Of a DNA stretch of 64,000 nt, positions 1 through 8,056 are shown in pieces. The DNA lies in the NCBI GenBank assembly GCA_028278345.1, contig JANQEL010000290.1, positions 1 through 64,000 on the forward strand, read 5' to 3'. The number at the start of each line of letters is the position of its first letter. Position 1 is the first letter of the stretch. The DNA is from Myxococcota bacterium. GTDB taxonomy: Bacteria; Myxococcota_A; UBA9160; UBA4427. The notes beneath the pieces are model-generated. The model did no database searches, was not told the DNA's origin, and worked only from the letters and a program-made list of their open reading frames with translations. The translations under genes and the position numbers were made by a program.

Positions 1-103
1 CGCCCCCGCCCGCCAACGCGAGCGGGGCCTCGGAGACGAAGGTCTGCGCATGACGCAGGGGTGCTGCGCTGCGCAGGTCGTCGGTGCTGCTCGGTTGCGT
101 CAC
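1..103 (-). CDS. metX: homoserine O-acetyltransferase, N-terminal fragment (partial)
   Basis: This is the start of a gene that runs off the left edge. Reading leftward from a GTG at 103 gives a peptide containing HAQTFVSEAPLALAGGG, which matches the opening of MetX proteins (the TF..EPL.L..GG stretch before the substrate-facing alpha/beta-hydrolase core). MetX acetylates homoserine from acetyl-CoA and makes the substrate for MetY. The fragment begins 20 bases after the metY stop on the same strand, so the two probably form one operon. Only about 34 residues are visible and the catalytic Ser-Asp-His triad lies outside the window. No strong ribosome binding site precedes the GTG, so the exact start is uncertain. 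Confidence 0.7.
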   Translation of the reverse strand, partial: MTQPSSTDDLRSAAPLRHAQTFVSEAPLALAGGG

Positions 104-123
104 GACTCGCGGTGCGTGCGCGC

Positions 124-1428
124 CTACTGGCTCGCGCGCAGCGCCTGATCGAGATCCGCGATGATGTCGGCCGCGTCTTCGATCCCGACCGACACGCGAA
201 CGTACTCGGGGCTCACCCCGGTGGAGGCCTGCTCCTCGGGCGTGAGCTGCGAGTGGGTGGTCGAAGCCGGATGGATCACCAGGGTCTTCGCATCGCCGAT
301 GTTCGCGAGATGGCTCGCGAGCTTCACGTTCTCGATGAACTTCTTGCCCGCTTCTTCGCCGCCGCGAATGCCGAAGCCGAGGATCGCCCCCGCACCGTCG
401 GGCAGGTAGCGGCCGGCCGAAGCGTGATGGGCGTGGCTCGCAAGCCCTGGATAGTTCACCCACTCGACCGCGTCGTGGCCTTCGAGGAACTCCGCCACCT
501 TCTGTGCGTTGCCGCAGTGCTGGGGCATCCGCAGGTGCAGGGTTTCGAGACCGAGCAGGGTCAGGAAGGCCGCAAACGGGCTCATCGCAGCGCCCGTATC
601 GCGCAGCCAATGCGTTCGGATGTGCATGATGTAGGCGATGTTGCCCAGTGGCCGCAGCGCCTCTTCGAAGACCGCACCGTGATACGAGGGCGAGGGCCCG
701 CAGAACTCGGGCCACTTCTCCGGATCGTCCGCCCACGGGAAGTTCGCGCTATCGACGATCACTCCGCCGATGTGCACGCCGTGGCCACCGATGAACTTCG
801 TGGTCGAGTAGATCACGATGTCGATGCCGTGATCGATTGGTCGCAGGAGCGCCGGCGTCATCACCGTGTTGTCGCACAGCACCGGTAGCTTGTGGCTGTG
901 GGCGATGTCGCTGATCGCCTGGAAGTCGGGCACGTCGTTCTTGGGATTGCCGATGCTCTCGATGTAGACGCAGCGCGTGTTCTCGTCGACGAGTTCGTGG
1001 ATCGACTCGGGCTTGTTCGGGTCGAAGAAGCGCACCTCGATGCCGAGGTTCTTGAAGGTCTGCGTGAAGAGCGTCCAGGTGCCGCCGTAGAGACTCGTCG
1101 AGGACACGAAGTTCTGACCCGAGTGGCAGATCGTGAGGATCGCGGCCGTGATCGCCGACTGCCCGGAGGCGAAGGAGAGTGCCGCCGCTCCCCCGTCCAT
1201 CGCTGCGATGCGCTTCTCGAGCACGTCGTTGGTGGGGTTCATCAAGCGGCTGTAGATGTTCCCGAACTCGGCGAGACCGAAGAGGTTGGCCGCGTGCTCG
1301 GTGTCATTGAACACGTAGGAGGTCGTCGCGTAGATCGGAACCGCACGGGAGTTCGTCGTCGGGTCGGGTTCCTGGCCGGCGTGGACCGCCATCGTGCCGA
1401 GGCCTTGGGGGGTTTGTTCGTCGCTCAT
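124..1428 (-). CDS. metY: O-acetylhomoserine sulfhydrylase (aminocarboxypropyltransferase)
   Basis: This PLP enzyme of the Cys/Met metabolism family combines O-acetylhomoserine with sulfide (or methanethiol) to give homocysteine. The 434-residue length fits MetY. The PLP lysine is K211 in YSTTKFIGGHG, and the substrate/PLP motif around SRLMNPT (about residue 60) and SFASGQSA (about 85) are present. The ATG at 1428 was chosen because AAGGAG lies 8 bases upstream; an in-frame ATG 15 codons earlier lacks this. The metX start follows directly downstream, so acetylation and sulfhydrylation are encoded together. A cystathionine gamma-synthase is the main alternative, but the length and the MetX neighbour favour MetY. 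Confidence 0.93.
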   Translation of the reverse strand: MSDEQTPQGLGTMAVHAGQEPDPTTNSRAVPIYATTSYVFNDTEHAANLFGLAEFGNIYSRLMNPTNDVLEKRIAAMDGGAAALSFASGQSAITAAILTICHSGQNFVSSTSLYGGTWTLFTQTFKNLGIEVRFFDPNKPESIHELVDENTRCVYIESIGNPKNDVPDFQAISDIAHSHKLPVLCDNTVMTPALLRPIDHGIDIVIYSTTKFIGGHGVHIGGVIVDSANFPWADDPEKWPEFCGPSPSYHGAVFEEALRPLGNIAYIMHIRTHWLRDTGAAMSPFAAFLTLLGLETLHLRMPQHCGNAQKVAEFLEGHDAVEWVNYPGLASHAHHASAGRYLPDGAGAILGFGIRGGEEAGKKFIENVKLASHLANIGDAKTLVIHPASTTHSQLTPEEQASTGVSPEYVRVSVGIEDAADIIADLDQALRASQ

Positions 1429-1553
1429 CTCGGGGACTCCTTCGGGTTGGAGGGCGCGCACTCGCGCGGACATGCGAACGTAGAGCAGCCGCGGGCCATC
1501 CTCTACCGCGGAATTCTCGGGTTAAACTCGCGCGTTCGAATCCAGGAAACCCG

Positions 1554-2834
1554 ATGAACGAACCCACGAGCACCTCCACCACCACCGAGGACGCCCCCCG
1601 CTACCGCTACTACGTCCTGGGCATGCTCACGCTGACGTATCTGTTCAGCTTCATGGATCGCCAGATCATGTCGATCCTGATGGAGGACCTGCGAGCCGAG
1701 TTCGCATTGAGCGATGCGCAACTGGGTCTGCTCTCCGGGCTCGCCTTCGCCCTCTTCTACGCGACACTCGGCATTCCGATCGCCCGCCTCGCCGACCGCT
1801 GGAACCGGGTGCGCATCATCTCGATCGCGGTGTCGGTGTGGAGCCTCGCGACGGCGCTCTCGGGGCTGGCCGTGGGCTTCGCCTCGCTCTTCCTCGCGCG
1901 GGTGGGGGTCGGGATCGGAGAAGCCGGTGGCAGTCCACCCGCCCACTCGCTGATCGCGGACTACTTCGAGAAGGCACAACTCTCCCGCGCGCTCTCGGTG
2001 TACTCCCTCGGCACCACCTTCGGTTCGGTCGTAGGGATGGTCGTGGGTGGCTTCGTCGCCGACGCCTACGGTTGGCGCGCGGCGTTCTTCGTCGTCGGCC
2101 TGCCCGGCCTGCTACTCGCCCTCGTCTTCCGCATGACCGTGCGCGAACCCGAACGCGGGCGATTCGATCCCGACTACGACGCCAACGCGCCGCGGGCCAA
2201 CGTTCGCGAAACCCTGCGCTCGCTGATGAGCAACCGCGTATACGTGCTGGTCACCGTGGCCCACGCCTTCCACGTCGTGGTCGGTTACTCGATGGCGATC
2301 TGGAAGCCCGCGCTTCTGATTCGCACCTTCGAACTCTCGAAGGGAGAGACGGGAGTGTGGCTTTCTTCCATGACGGTTGCGACGGCGCTGCCCGGTATGT
2401 TGGCCGGCGGCTTCCTCGCCGATCGGCTCGCCCAGCGCGATGTGCGCTGGATGGCGTGGATGCCCGGCATCGCGCTTCTGATCGCACTGCCCGCCAATGA
2501 GTTCGCCCTGGCTTCGCACTCGTTGACGGGCATGCTGATCTTGTTCGGCGTCGGCCTCTTCTTCGCCACCGTCGCCCACGCGCCGGCACTCGCCGTAGTG
2601 CAGCGGGTGGTGAAGCCGACCGAACGCGCGCTGGCCGCGGCCTTCGTCTTCTTCCTCGCCAACATGCTGGGCCTGGGGCTCGGACCGGTGATCGTGGGCG
2701 CCTTGAGCGACGGCTTCTCAGCCGACCAGGGTCTGCGCTCGATCCACGCGGCGCTGATGGTGATGAACGGTGTGCTGCTGCTCGCGGCCGCATCGTTCTG
2801 GCTGACCGCGCGGGCGATGCAAAGCGAACGCTGA
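1554..2834 (+). CDS. MFS transporter, Spinster/UhpC-like
   Basis: This 426-residue inner-membrane protein shows about 12 hydrophobic segments. The first helix ends in SFMDRQIMSILMEDL and the loop between helices 2 and 3 carries IARLADRWNRVR, the MFS cytoplasmic signature. The second half repeats the pattern with AGGFLADRLAQRDVR. The sequence style matches the Spinster-like group, which often lies beside catabolic genes in environmental Proteobacteria and Myxococcota. AGGA sits 7 bases before the ATG. The gene is divergent from metY with a gap of about 125 bases. The substrate cannot be told from the sequence. Confidence 0.9.
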   Translation: MNEPTSTSTTTEDAPRYRYYVLGMLTLTYLFSFMDRQIMSILMEDLRAEFALSDAQLGLLSGLAFALFYATLGIPIARLADRWNRVRIISIAVSVWSLATALSGLAVGFASLFLARVGVGIGEAGGSPPAHSLIADYFEKAQLSRALSVYSLGTTFGSVVGMVVGGFVADAYGWRAAFFVVGLPGLLLALVFRMTVREPERGRFDPDYDANAPRANVRETLRSLMSNRVYVLVTVAHAFHVVVGYSMAIWKPALLIRTFELSKGETGVWLSSMTVATALPGMLAGGFLADRLAQRDVRWMAWMPGIALLIALPANEFALASHSLTGMLILFGVGLFFATVAHAPALAVVQRVVKPTERALAAAFVFFLANMLGLGLGPVIVGALSDGFSADQGLRSIHAALMVMNGVLLLAAASFWLTARAMQSER

Positions 2835-2864
2835 AGCGGATCGTCCGAGCGCTGGCTACCGCGT

Positions 2865-3260
2865 TCAGTCGAGGGTGAGATCCAGCCGCGTCACGTGATG
2901 CGTGAGGCGTCCGCGAAAATCCTCCACGCTTCCATCGCAGCGCGACAGAGCCCGCGCGTCCATCAGTAGATGGAAGCCGCTCTTCGTCTCGGCGACCACG
3001 GCGGGGAGTTCATCCCCCACGATGGCTGCGAACTCCGCATCCACTTCGTCGCGGTGCAGGTAGTCGACCGGCACTCCGAACGACTCCCGGCAGCTCGTCC
3101 ACTCGTCCTTCTCGCCGAAGAGGCCGTGGGTGATGCTGCAGAGCGAGCAGCCGTTGACGTTGAAGAGCTTCTTCGTGCTGTCGATCAATGCGTTGAAGGC
3201 CCCTGCATCCGCATTGAATACGAGAAGCAGCCGAATGATCCGGCGCTGGGTCGGGTCCAT
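2865..3260 (-). CDS. uncharacterised small protein with paired Cys (NADAG family)
   Basis: The 131-residue product begins MDPTQRRIIRLLLVFNADAG and contains NVNGCSLCSITHG, that is, a CxxC followed by a histidine. I recognise the pattern VFNADAG...NALIDSTKKLF...C.LC..THG from a conserved but functionally unknown bacterial family. The CxxC might bind metal or be redox active, which is inference. The start at 3260 was chosen because family members begin just before this motif and a G-rich stretch precedes it; a much longer in-frame reading on this strand is only the antisense of the TetR gene. It is divergent from the TetR gene, with the palindrome at 3379-3398 between them, so TetR may regulate both. 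Confidence 0.7.
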   Translation of the reverse strand: MDPTQRRIIRLLLVFNADAGAFNALIDSTKKLFNVNGCSLCSITHGLFGEKDEWTSCRESFGVPVDYLHRDEVDAEFAAIVGDELPAVVAETKSGFHLLMDARALSRCDGSVEDFRGRLTHHVTRLDLTLD

Positions 3261-3378
3261 CCATCCACCCCCGAAGTCGAGAAAGCGGTTGCCTCCATCT
3301 ACGAAGGGTCGAGGGTGCGGGTTGCAGGAAACCCGCCGGGCACTGCTCTCCCGGCGCCCACTTGACGAGAAGGCCCGA

Positions 3379-3398
3379 ATGAGACATATATGTCTCAT
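3379..3398. promoter_or_regulatory. perfect 20-bp palindrome, probable TetR operator
   Basis: The sequence ATGAGACATATATGTCTCAT is a perfect palindrome. It spans the first possible TetR start (ATG at 3390) and ends one base before a second ATG at 3399. A further overlapping palindrome, CTCATATGAG, lies at 3394-3403. Position and symmetry are those of an autoregulatory TetR-family operator controlling the TetR-Rieske cluster and possibly the divergent gene ending at 2865. Confidence 0.65.
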
Positions 3399-3941
3399 AT
3401 GAGAGCGAAGAGAGTCAGTAGTCGTGATGCGATCTGCTCCGCCGGTCTCGAGGTGTTGTCTCGAAACCCGGGCGCGTCGCTCAACGAAATCGCGATTCGC
3501 GCCGGAGTCGGTCGCGCGACGCTCCATCGCCACTTCGCCTCGCGCGATGACTTGATGCGCGAACTGGCGCTGATGGCACTCGACGAGACCGATCGCGCGA
3601 TCGAGACCATTCCCCTCGATCTCGACGCTACGTCGGGTCTCATGGCGATGTTCGAGGCCCTCGTTCCCCTCGGCGCCCGCTTCGGCTTTCTCGCCAACGT
3701 CGCGGTCGATGAACCCGAGGTGGTTCGCCGCTATGCGGCACAGGTCGATGGTCTCAGTTCCCTCGTCGACGACTTGCGAAGCCAGGGGCAGATCGCGGTC
3801 GCCATCCCGCAGCGCTGGGCCATCGAACTCATCAACGGGCTCATCTGGATGTCGTGGAGCCTGGTGCAACGCGGCGAAGTCGCACCGCGAGCCGCAGCCG
3901 AACTCGCCACCCGCACGGCGCTGCGCGGATTGGGAGATTGA
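3399..3941 (+). CDS. TetR/AcrR-family transcriptional regulator
   Basis: About 180 residues. The N-terminal helix-turn-helix reads SLNEIAIRAGVGRATLHRHFASRDDL (roughly residues 25-50), the classic TetR DNA-binding pattern, followed by a helical ligand domain without recognisable relatives. Two starts are possible: ATG 3390, inside the palindromic operator, and ATG 3399, immediately after it. I chose 3399 because the operator would otherwise be translated; neither has a strong ribosome binding site. The stop is one base before the Rieske oxygenase start, so the regulator is the first gene of that operon and probably senses the oxygenase substrate or product. Confidence 0.9.
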   Translation: MRAKRVSSRDAICSAGLEVLSRNPGASLNEIAIRAGVGRATLHRHFASRDDLMRELALMALDETDRAIETIPLDLDATSGLMAMFEALVPLGARFGFLANVAVDEPEVVRRYAAQVDGLSSLVDDLRSQGQIAVAIPQRWAIELINGLIWMSWSLVQRGEVAPRAAAELATRTALRGLGD

Positions 3942-3942
3942 C

Positions 3943-5064
3943 ATGAGCTACGAAGTCGAAGCGGCCCTTGCAGGGTCCGAACTCGGCGAGCGCGCCCTGC
4001 CCTTCGCCGCCTATCGCGATCCAGATTGGTATGCCCGCGAACTCGAGCATCTGTTTCGCGGAGATTGGGTCGCCGTGTGTTCGGCAGCCATGCTGCGAGA
4101 GCCGGGGAGCTACGTCGCGCTATCGATCGGCGGCGAGCCCATTGCCGTCGTGTGCGATCAGGCTGGGCGACTGCACGCTCTGTCGAATGCGTGCCGCCAC
4201 CGCGGAACGCAGCTGCTCGACGAAGGGACCGGCGAAGTGAAGTCGATCGTGTGCCCGTACCACGCCTGGGCGTACGATCTCGACGGCGGGCTTCGCGGCG
4301 CGCCCATGACCGGCAACATCGAGTTCGACGCGGCCGCGCATGGCCTACCCGAGTTCGCCCTCGAGGTCTGGGCGGGGGTCGTCTTCGTCAACGTCGATGG
4401 CCGCGCACTCCCCCTGGCTGATCGCATGAAGGGCGCGATGCAGTATCTCGCGCCCTATGGGATCGAGCGGTACGACACCCCCGCAGGCACGCGGGCGACC
4501 GAGAACTGGGACGCGAACTGGAAGCTCGCATTCGAGAACGGCATCGAGAGCTATCACCTGTTCCGGGTCCACAAGGAAACCTTCGAACCGGTCGCACCGA
4601 CACGCGGGGCGTACTACGTGGAGGGCGGCCCCGACTGGACGATCACCGGGGGCGCGATGGCCACGCACGACGGCGCCTATCCCGGTGAACCTACGAGCCT
4701 CGATGCCGAAAAGCGCGGGCAGTACGTCCTCGTGTCCCTCCCGCCTTCCTTCGTCGGTGTGTTGACTCGCGATTCGTGGGGCTGGATCACCATTCTTCCC
4801 ACCTCCCCGGCCAGCTGCTCGGTCACGTCGGAGGGATTGATCCCCGAGAGCCTTGCCACGTATGCCGCAAGCTCTTCCGGGCCATCCGCTGACTTCATCA
4901 AGACCGTCCTCGAAGAGGATCGTTGGATCTGCGAACGCAACCAACGCGGAATCCAGGCTCGTGGAAGCAAGGGAGGCCAGCTCGTCGAGCTCGAACGCGT
5001 TGTCGGCGACTTCCAACGCTATCTCGCATCGCGAATGGCGACTCGTGACCCGCTCTCCTCGTGA
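3943..5064 (+). CDS. Rieske non-heme iron oxygenase, alpha subunit
   Basis: This 373-residue enzyme should use O2 and reductant to oxidise an aromatic or other organic ring. The Rieske [2Fe-2S] ligands are C84-R-H86 and C104-P-Y-H107. The mononuclear iron site is seen in ENGIESYHLFRVH (H205, H210), with the likely third ligand Asp in LEEDRWICE near the C-terminus. The ATG at 3943 is one base after the TetR stop and has GGGAG upstream. No ferredoxin or reductase gene is adjacent, so electrons must come from elsewhere. The substrate is unknown; the sequence style is of the phenylpropionate/choline-monooxygenase-like large subunits rather than of classic naphthalene dioxygenases. Confidence 0.93.
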   Translation: MSYEVEAALAGSELGERALPFAAYRDPDWYARELEHLFRGDWVAVCSAAMLREPGSYVALSIGGEPIAVVCDQAGRLHALSNACRHRGTQLLDEGTGEVKSIVCPYHAWAYDLDGGLRGAPMTGNIEFDAAAHGLPEFALEVWAGVVFVNVDGRALPLADRMKGAMQYLAPYGIERYDTPAGTRATENWDANWKLAFENGIESYHLFRVHKETFEPVAPTRGAYYVEGGPDWTITGGAMATHDGAYPGEPTSLDAEKRGQYVLVSLPPSFVGVLTRDSWGWITILPTSPASCSVTSEGLIPESLATYAASSSGPSADFIKTVLEEDRWICERNQRGIQARGSKGGQLVELERVVGDFQRYLASRMATRDPLSS

Positions 5065-5086
5065 CGAAGTCGAAGCGGAGTACCGA

Positions 5087-5368
5087 ATGAGCCAAAGCGC
5101 AGCGATCCCGACATCGAGCCACAAGCCGCGCGCCGTAGCGATCCTGCTCTCGCTCTACGTCGCCGTCTACTTCGGCTGGACCTGGCCGTGGGGAGTCCTC
5201 TTCATCGCCATGACGATCGCCAGCATCCACGCGCGCGAAACGAATCTGGTCGACGCTGTTCGTCGGGACGAGAACCCGTTGCTCTTCTGGTGGATCAGCG
5301 CGACGTGGCTCGCTTTGAGCCTCGCGCTGATCGCATACGACATCGCGCCGCTCGTGCTGCGAGACTGA
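5087..5368 (+). CDS. small two-helix membrane protein
   Basis: The 93-residue product has two hydrophobic segments, VAILLSLYVAVYFGWTWPWG with the following VLFIAMTIAS (about residues 17-46) and FWWISATWLALSLALIAYDI (about 67-87), joined by a charged loop HARETNLVDAVRRDEN. GGAG lies 6 bases before the ATG. It starts 22 bases after the Rieske oxygenase stop and is probably co-transcribed with it. I do not recognise a family. A role in anchoring or in transport for the oxygenase pathway is a guess from position only. Confidence 0.75.
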   Translation: MSQSAAIPTSSHKPRAVAILLSLYVAVYFGWTWPWGVLFIAMTIASIHARETNLVDAVRRDENPLLFWWISATWLALSLALIAYDIAPLVLRD

Positions 5369-5457
5369 AGGAAACCGGCGCGAGGCAGAAGCGACAACCT
5401 CGCGTGTCGCGTGTGCTGTTCGACAAGCGCGCGTCGTTCGGATTCCATCCGTGCATC

Positions 5458-7266
5458 ATGCGCAGTTCGCGGATCCCCCTTTCCCTCGTCGCAGGCGTTC
5501 TCGTCATGGCCTGGACGACCGCTGCGCTCGCGAGCCAGTTCGGCCGCGAGGGGTTCTCGGGCAACCCCGACATCAATCGCGGCGCGATCTGCACCAGCTG
5601 TCACACCCCCGGCCCCGCTCTTCCGAACGTTTCGGTCATCGCCCCCGCCGTCGTGGATGCCAACTCGCGGAGCCTGATCACGGTGTCGGTTTCGGGCGGC
5701 CCCGGAGCGACGGCCGGCGTCGCGATCTCGACGAGCAACCACCGCGGAGAACTCCTCCCCCTCGGCACCGACCTCGTGCTCGCCGGCGACGAACTGGTTC
5801 ACCGCATGCCCCGGCCGTTCACCGGCGGGCCTCTCTTCTTCCAGTTCTGGTGGACCGCACCGCCCTGGAACGGGAACGTCACGTTCTACGTCGCGGTGAA
5901 TTCGACGAACGGCAACCTCGACCTGCTCGGGGACGGCGTGCGCGCCACCCAGCACGTCGTCGGGGTGCGCAACGGTGTGCCGCCGCCGGAGGAGCCACCA
6001 CCCCCACCTCCGGCTGCACGACTCGATAGGTTCGCGTCGGGACTCGCGCGCCCGGTGGTGATCAAGAGCGCGGGCGACGAGCGTCTCTTCGTGGTCGAAC
6101 AGGTGGGCCGGATCCGGATCGTCGAACCCGACGGCACCGTGCGCCCCACCTCCTTCCTCGATATTCGCGATCGCGTGTTCTTCGGGTTCAACGAGATGGG
6201 CCTCCTCGGGTTGGCCTTTCCCGATTACTACGCGCTCAAAGGCCACTTCTTCGTCTATTACACGATGCGCGTCCCCGGCTCCCGCGCCCGTTCGCGCGTT
6301 TCACGCTTCAGCGTGAGCGAAGATCCAAGCCGCGCCGATCCGTCCTCCGAGGTGGTGCTCCTCGAGTTCGAGCAGACCAACGTCAATCACAACGGCGGAG
6401 ACATCCACTTCGGCCCCGACGGCTATCTCTACATCGCGTCGGGTGATGGCGGCGGGGGTGGCGACCCGTTCGACGACGCGCAGGATCCACATTCGCTGTT
6501 GGGCAAGATCCTCCGCATCGATGCCGACGGAGGGGGCGACCCGCCCGACTGCGACATCTCCGATGGCAAGTCCGCCTACGGAATCCCCCGCAACAACGCC
6601 TACGACGATGGCCCCGGCGGAGAGGGCTGCGACGAGATCTGGGCCTCGGGTCTGCGCAATCCGTGGCGCACGAGTTTCGATCGCGAGACGGGCGACTTCT
6701 GGATCGCCGACGTAGGCCAGAACGTCATCGAAGAAATCAACTTCGTGCCCGCGAGGAGCCCCGCCGGTCTGAACTTCGGTTGGCGCTGCTACGAGGGCGA
6801 CAACCCCTTCAACCTGCTCGGATGTTCCGACGGCTACGAGTTCCCGATCCACGTCGAGCTTCACGCGGCGGGCGATTGCTCGATCACCGGGGGCCACGTC
6901 TACCGCGGCCTCGAGGAGCCCGACTTCCAGGGCCGGTACTTCTACAGCGACTTCTGCAACTCGGCGATCCGCACGATCACGCGCGAAGACGACGACTTCG
7001 TCGTGCACGAAGTCATCCCCGCCGGCGCCATCGCCCGCCCCGTCGCCTTCGGCGAGGACGTGAACGGCGAACTCTACGTGGCGAGCCTGGGAGGCGTGAT
7101 CTATCGGGTGCGGCAGAACAGCGGGGCGCTCGCAGTGACGTCGATCGTGGATACCGCAAGCGCACCGGACGTTCCCGGAACCTCTCCCCTACTGCTCGTC
7201 TCGGCCCTGGCACTGGGCGGTGTCACGGCGATCCGATGGGTCGCGAGCCGATCAAGCCGCCGTTAA
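5458..7266 (+). CDS. exported PQQ-dependent sugar dehydrogenase-like protein with cytochrome-like N-terminal motif
   Basis: 602 residues. A Sec signal peptide (residues 1-26, ending ALAS) precedes a domain with C45-T-S-C48-H49, a heme c type CXXCH, and an Ig-like stretch of the choice-of-anchor V type. A proline-rich linker (PPPEEPPPPPP, about 178-190) leads to a beta-propeller of the glucose/sorbosone dehydrogenase family: LFVVEQVGRIRIVE, MGLLGLAFPDYY, NHNGGDIHFGPDGYLYIASGDGG, LGKILRID and SGLRNPWR. The last 30 residues hold PGTSP, a hydrophobic helix and the basic end RSSRR, which looks like a C-terminal sorting signal. The enzyme would act in the periplasm or at the cell surface. The ATG at 5458 was chosen because it starts the signal peptide. 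Confidence 0.87.
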   Translation: MRSSRIPLSLVAGVLVMAWTTAALASQFGREGFSGNPDINRGAICTSCHTPGPALPNVSVIAPAVVDANSRSLITVSVSGGPGATAGVAISTSNHRGELLPLGTDLVLAGDELVHRMPRPFTGGPLFFQFWWTAPPWNGNVTFYVAVNSTNGNLDLLGDGVRATQHVVGVRNGVPPPEEPPPPPPAARLDRFASGLARPVVIKSAGDERLFVVEQVGRIRIVEPDGTVRPTSFLDIRDRVFFGFNEMGLLGLAFPDYYALKGHFFVYYTMRVPGSRARSRVSRFSVSEDPSRADPSSEVVLLEFEQTNVNHNGGDIHFGPDGYLYIASGDGGGGGDPFDDAQDPHSLLGKILRIDADGGGDPPDCDISDGKSAYGIPRNNAYDDGPGGEGCDEIWASGLRNPWRTSFDRETGDFWIADVGQNVIEEINFVPARSPAGLNFGWRCYEGDNPFNLLGCSDGYEFPIHVELHAAGDCSITGGHVYRGLEEPDFQGRYFYSDFCNSAIRTITREDDDFVVHEVIPAGAIARPVAFGEDVNGELYVASLGGVIYRVRQNSGALAVTSIVDTASAPDVPGTSPLLLVSALALGGVTAIRWVASRSSRR

Positions 7267-7344
7267 TCGATTTACTTTTTCGGTGCTGGAGCGTAGGGTG
7301 GAAGGGTTACTGAGACTTCCCCCACGTAGATTCGGAGTGATTTC

Positions 7345-7959
7345 ATGAGTTCGATTCACACTGCTATTCGGTCACGTCGCGTTCAGTTGGTCCTTCTGTT
7401 GTTCCTGTTGGTTGCGGCCATGGGCGCGAGTTCGTCGAACAACGTGTACAAGTACATCTATTTGATGAACAAGCGTGTCACCGAACTCGAGAAGGAAGCT
7501 CCGAGCCAGTCGCTCGTGTTGGTCGATGCACATGGCACGGTGATCGGTGAGGTTCTCGGCACCGGCGGCATCGGCCGCGTCGAAGTGCTGCTCGAATCCG
7601 AGAGCGATAGCGACTTCCCGCTGGTTCTGAGCGCGGCGCGCAGCGAATTCAGGGATCTGTTCGACGACTATCTGACCGGGCCCCACTATGAATCCACCGA
7701 CTGCACGGGTACGCCGTACCTCGGTTCGAGCCCCGAAGGTCGCGACGTCGACGACGAGCACCTCACGCTCCCCTCGATCGTCCACGGTGGGCATGAAGTC
7801 TTCATCGCCGATACCAGCGAACCGGTCGACGTCGAGATCCGCTCGGTCGCGGGCTGGGACGGCTGCTACTCGCCGTACGAAAGCGTCGAGTACTTCCGCG
7901 TCGTGGAGCACATCGACCTGAGCGAGCGCTTCACTCCGCCCTACGAGATCGCGCGCTGA
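7345..7959 (+). CDS. exported or membrane-anchored protein of unknown function
   Basis: 204 residues. An N-terminal basic stretch and hydrophobic helix (VQLVLLLFLLVAAMGAS, about 13-29) is followed by YLMNKRVTELEKEAPSQ, a short coiled-coil-like segment, and then a beta-rich domain with LVLVDAHGTVIGEVLG and conserved-looking cysteines near C109 and C174. The overall plan resembles exported proteins with a short stalk. The first 25 codons and the preceding gap are visibly less GC-rich than the neighbours. It stands alone downstream of the PQQ dehydrogenase. I do not recognise the family. Confidence 0.75.
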   Translation: MSSIHTAIRSRRVQLVLLLFLLVAAMGASSSNNVYKYIYLMNKRVTELEKEAPSQSLVLVDAHGTVIGEVLGTGGIGRVEVLLESESDSDFPLVLSAARSEFRDLFDDYLTGPHYESTDCTGTPYLGSSPEGRDVDDEHLTLPSIVHGGHEVFIADTSEPVDVEIRSVAGWDGCYSPYESVEYFRVVEHIDLSERFTPPYEIAR

Positions 7960-8056
7960 GCGCCGCCGGGGCCTGAAACGAGAAAGCCCTGTCCCCGGTA
8001 GCTCTTGAACGACGCCTTCGGTCGAGCGCGGCTTCGTCGTGTCGCGAGTAGGTCCG

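Noticed and set aside
2865..3944. single 359-residue gene across the TetR region on the minus strand
   Set aside because: Only the last 131 residues have family character. The rest is antisense to the TetR gene and would read through the operator.
7960..8056. possible terminator after the exported unknown gene (CCGGGG/CCCCGG stem)
   Set aside because: The loop is long and no T-tract follows, so the evidence is too weak for a call.
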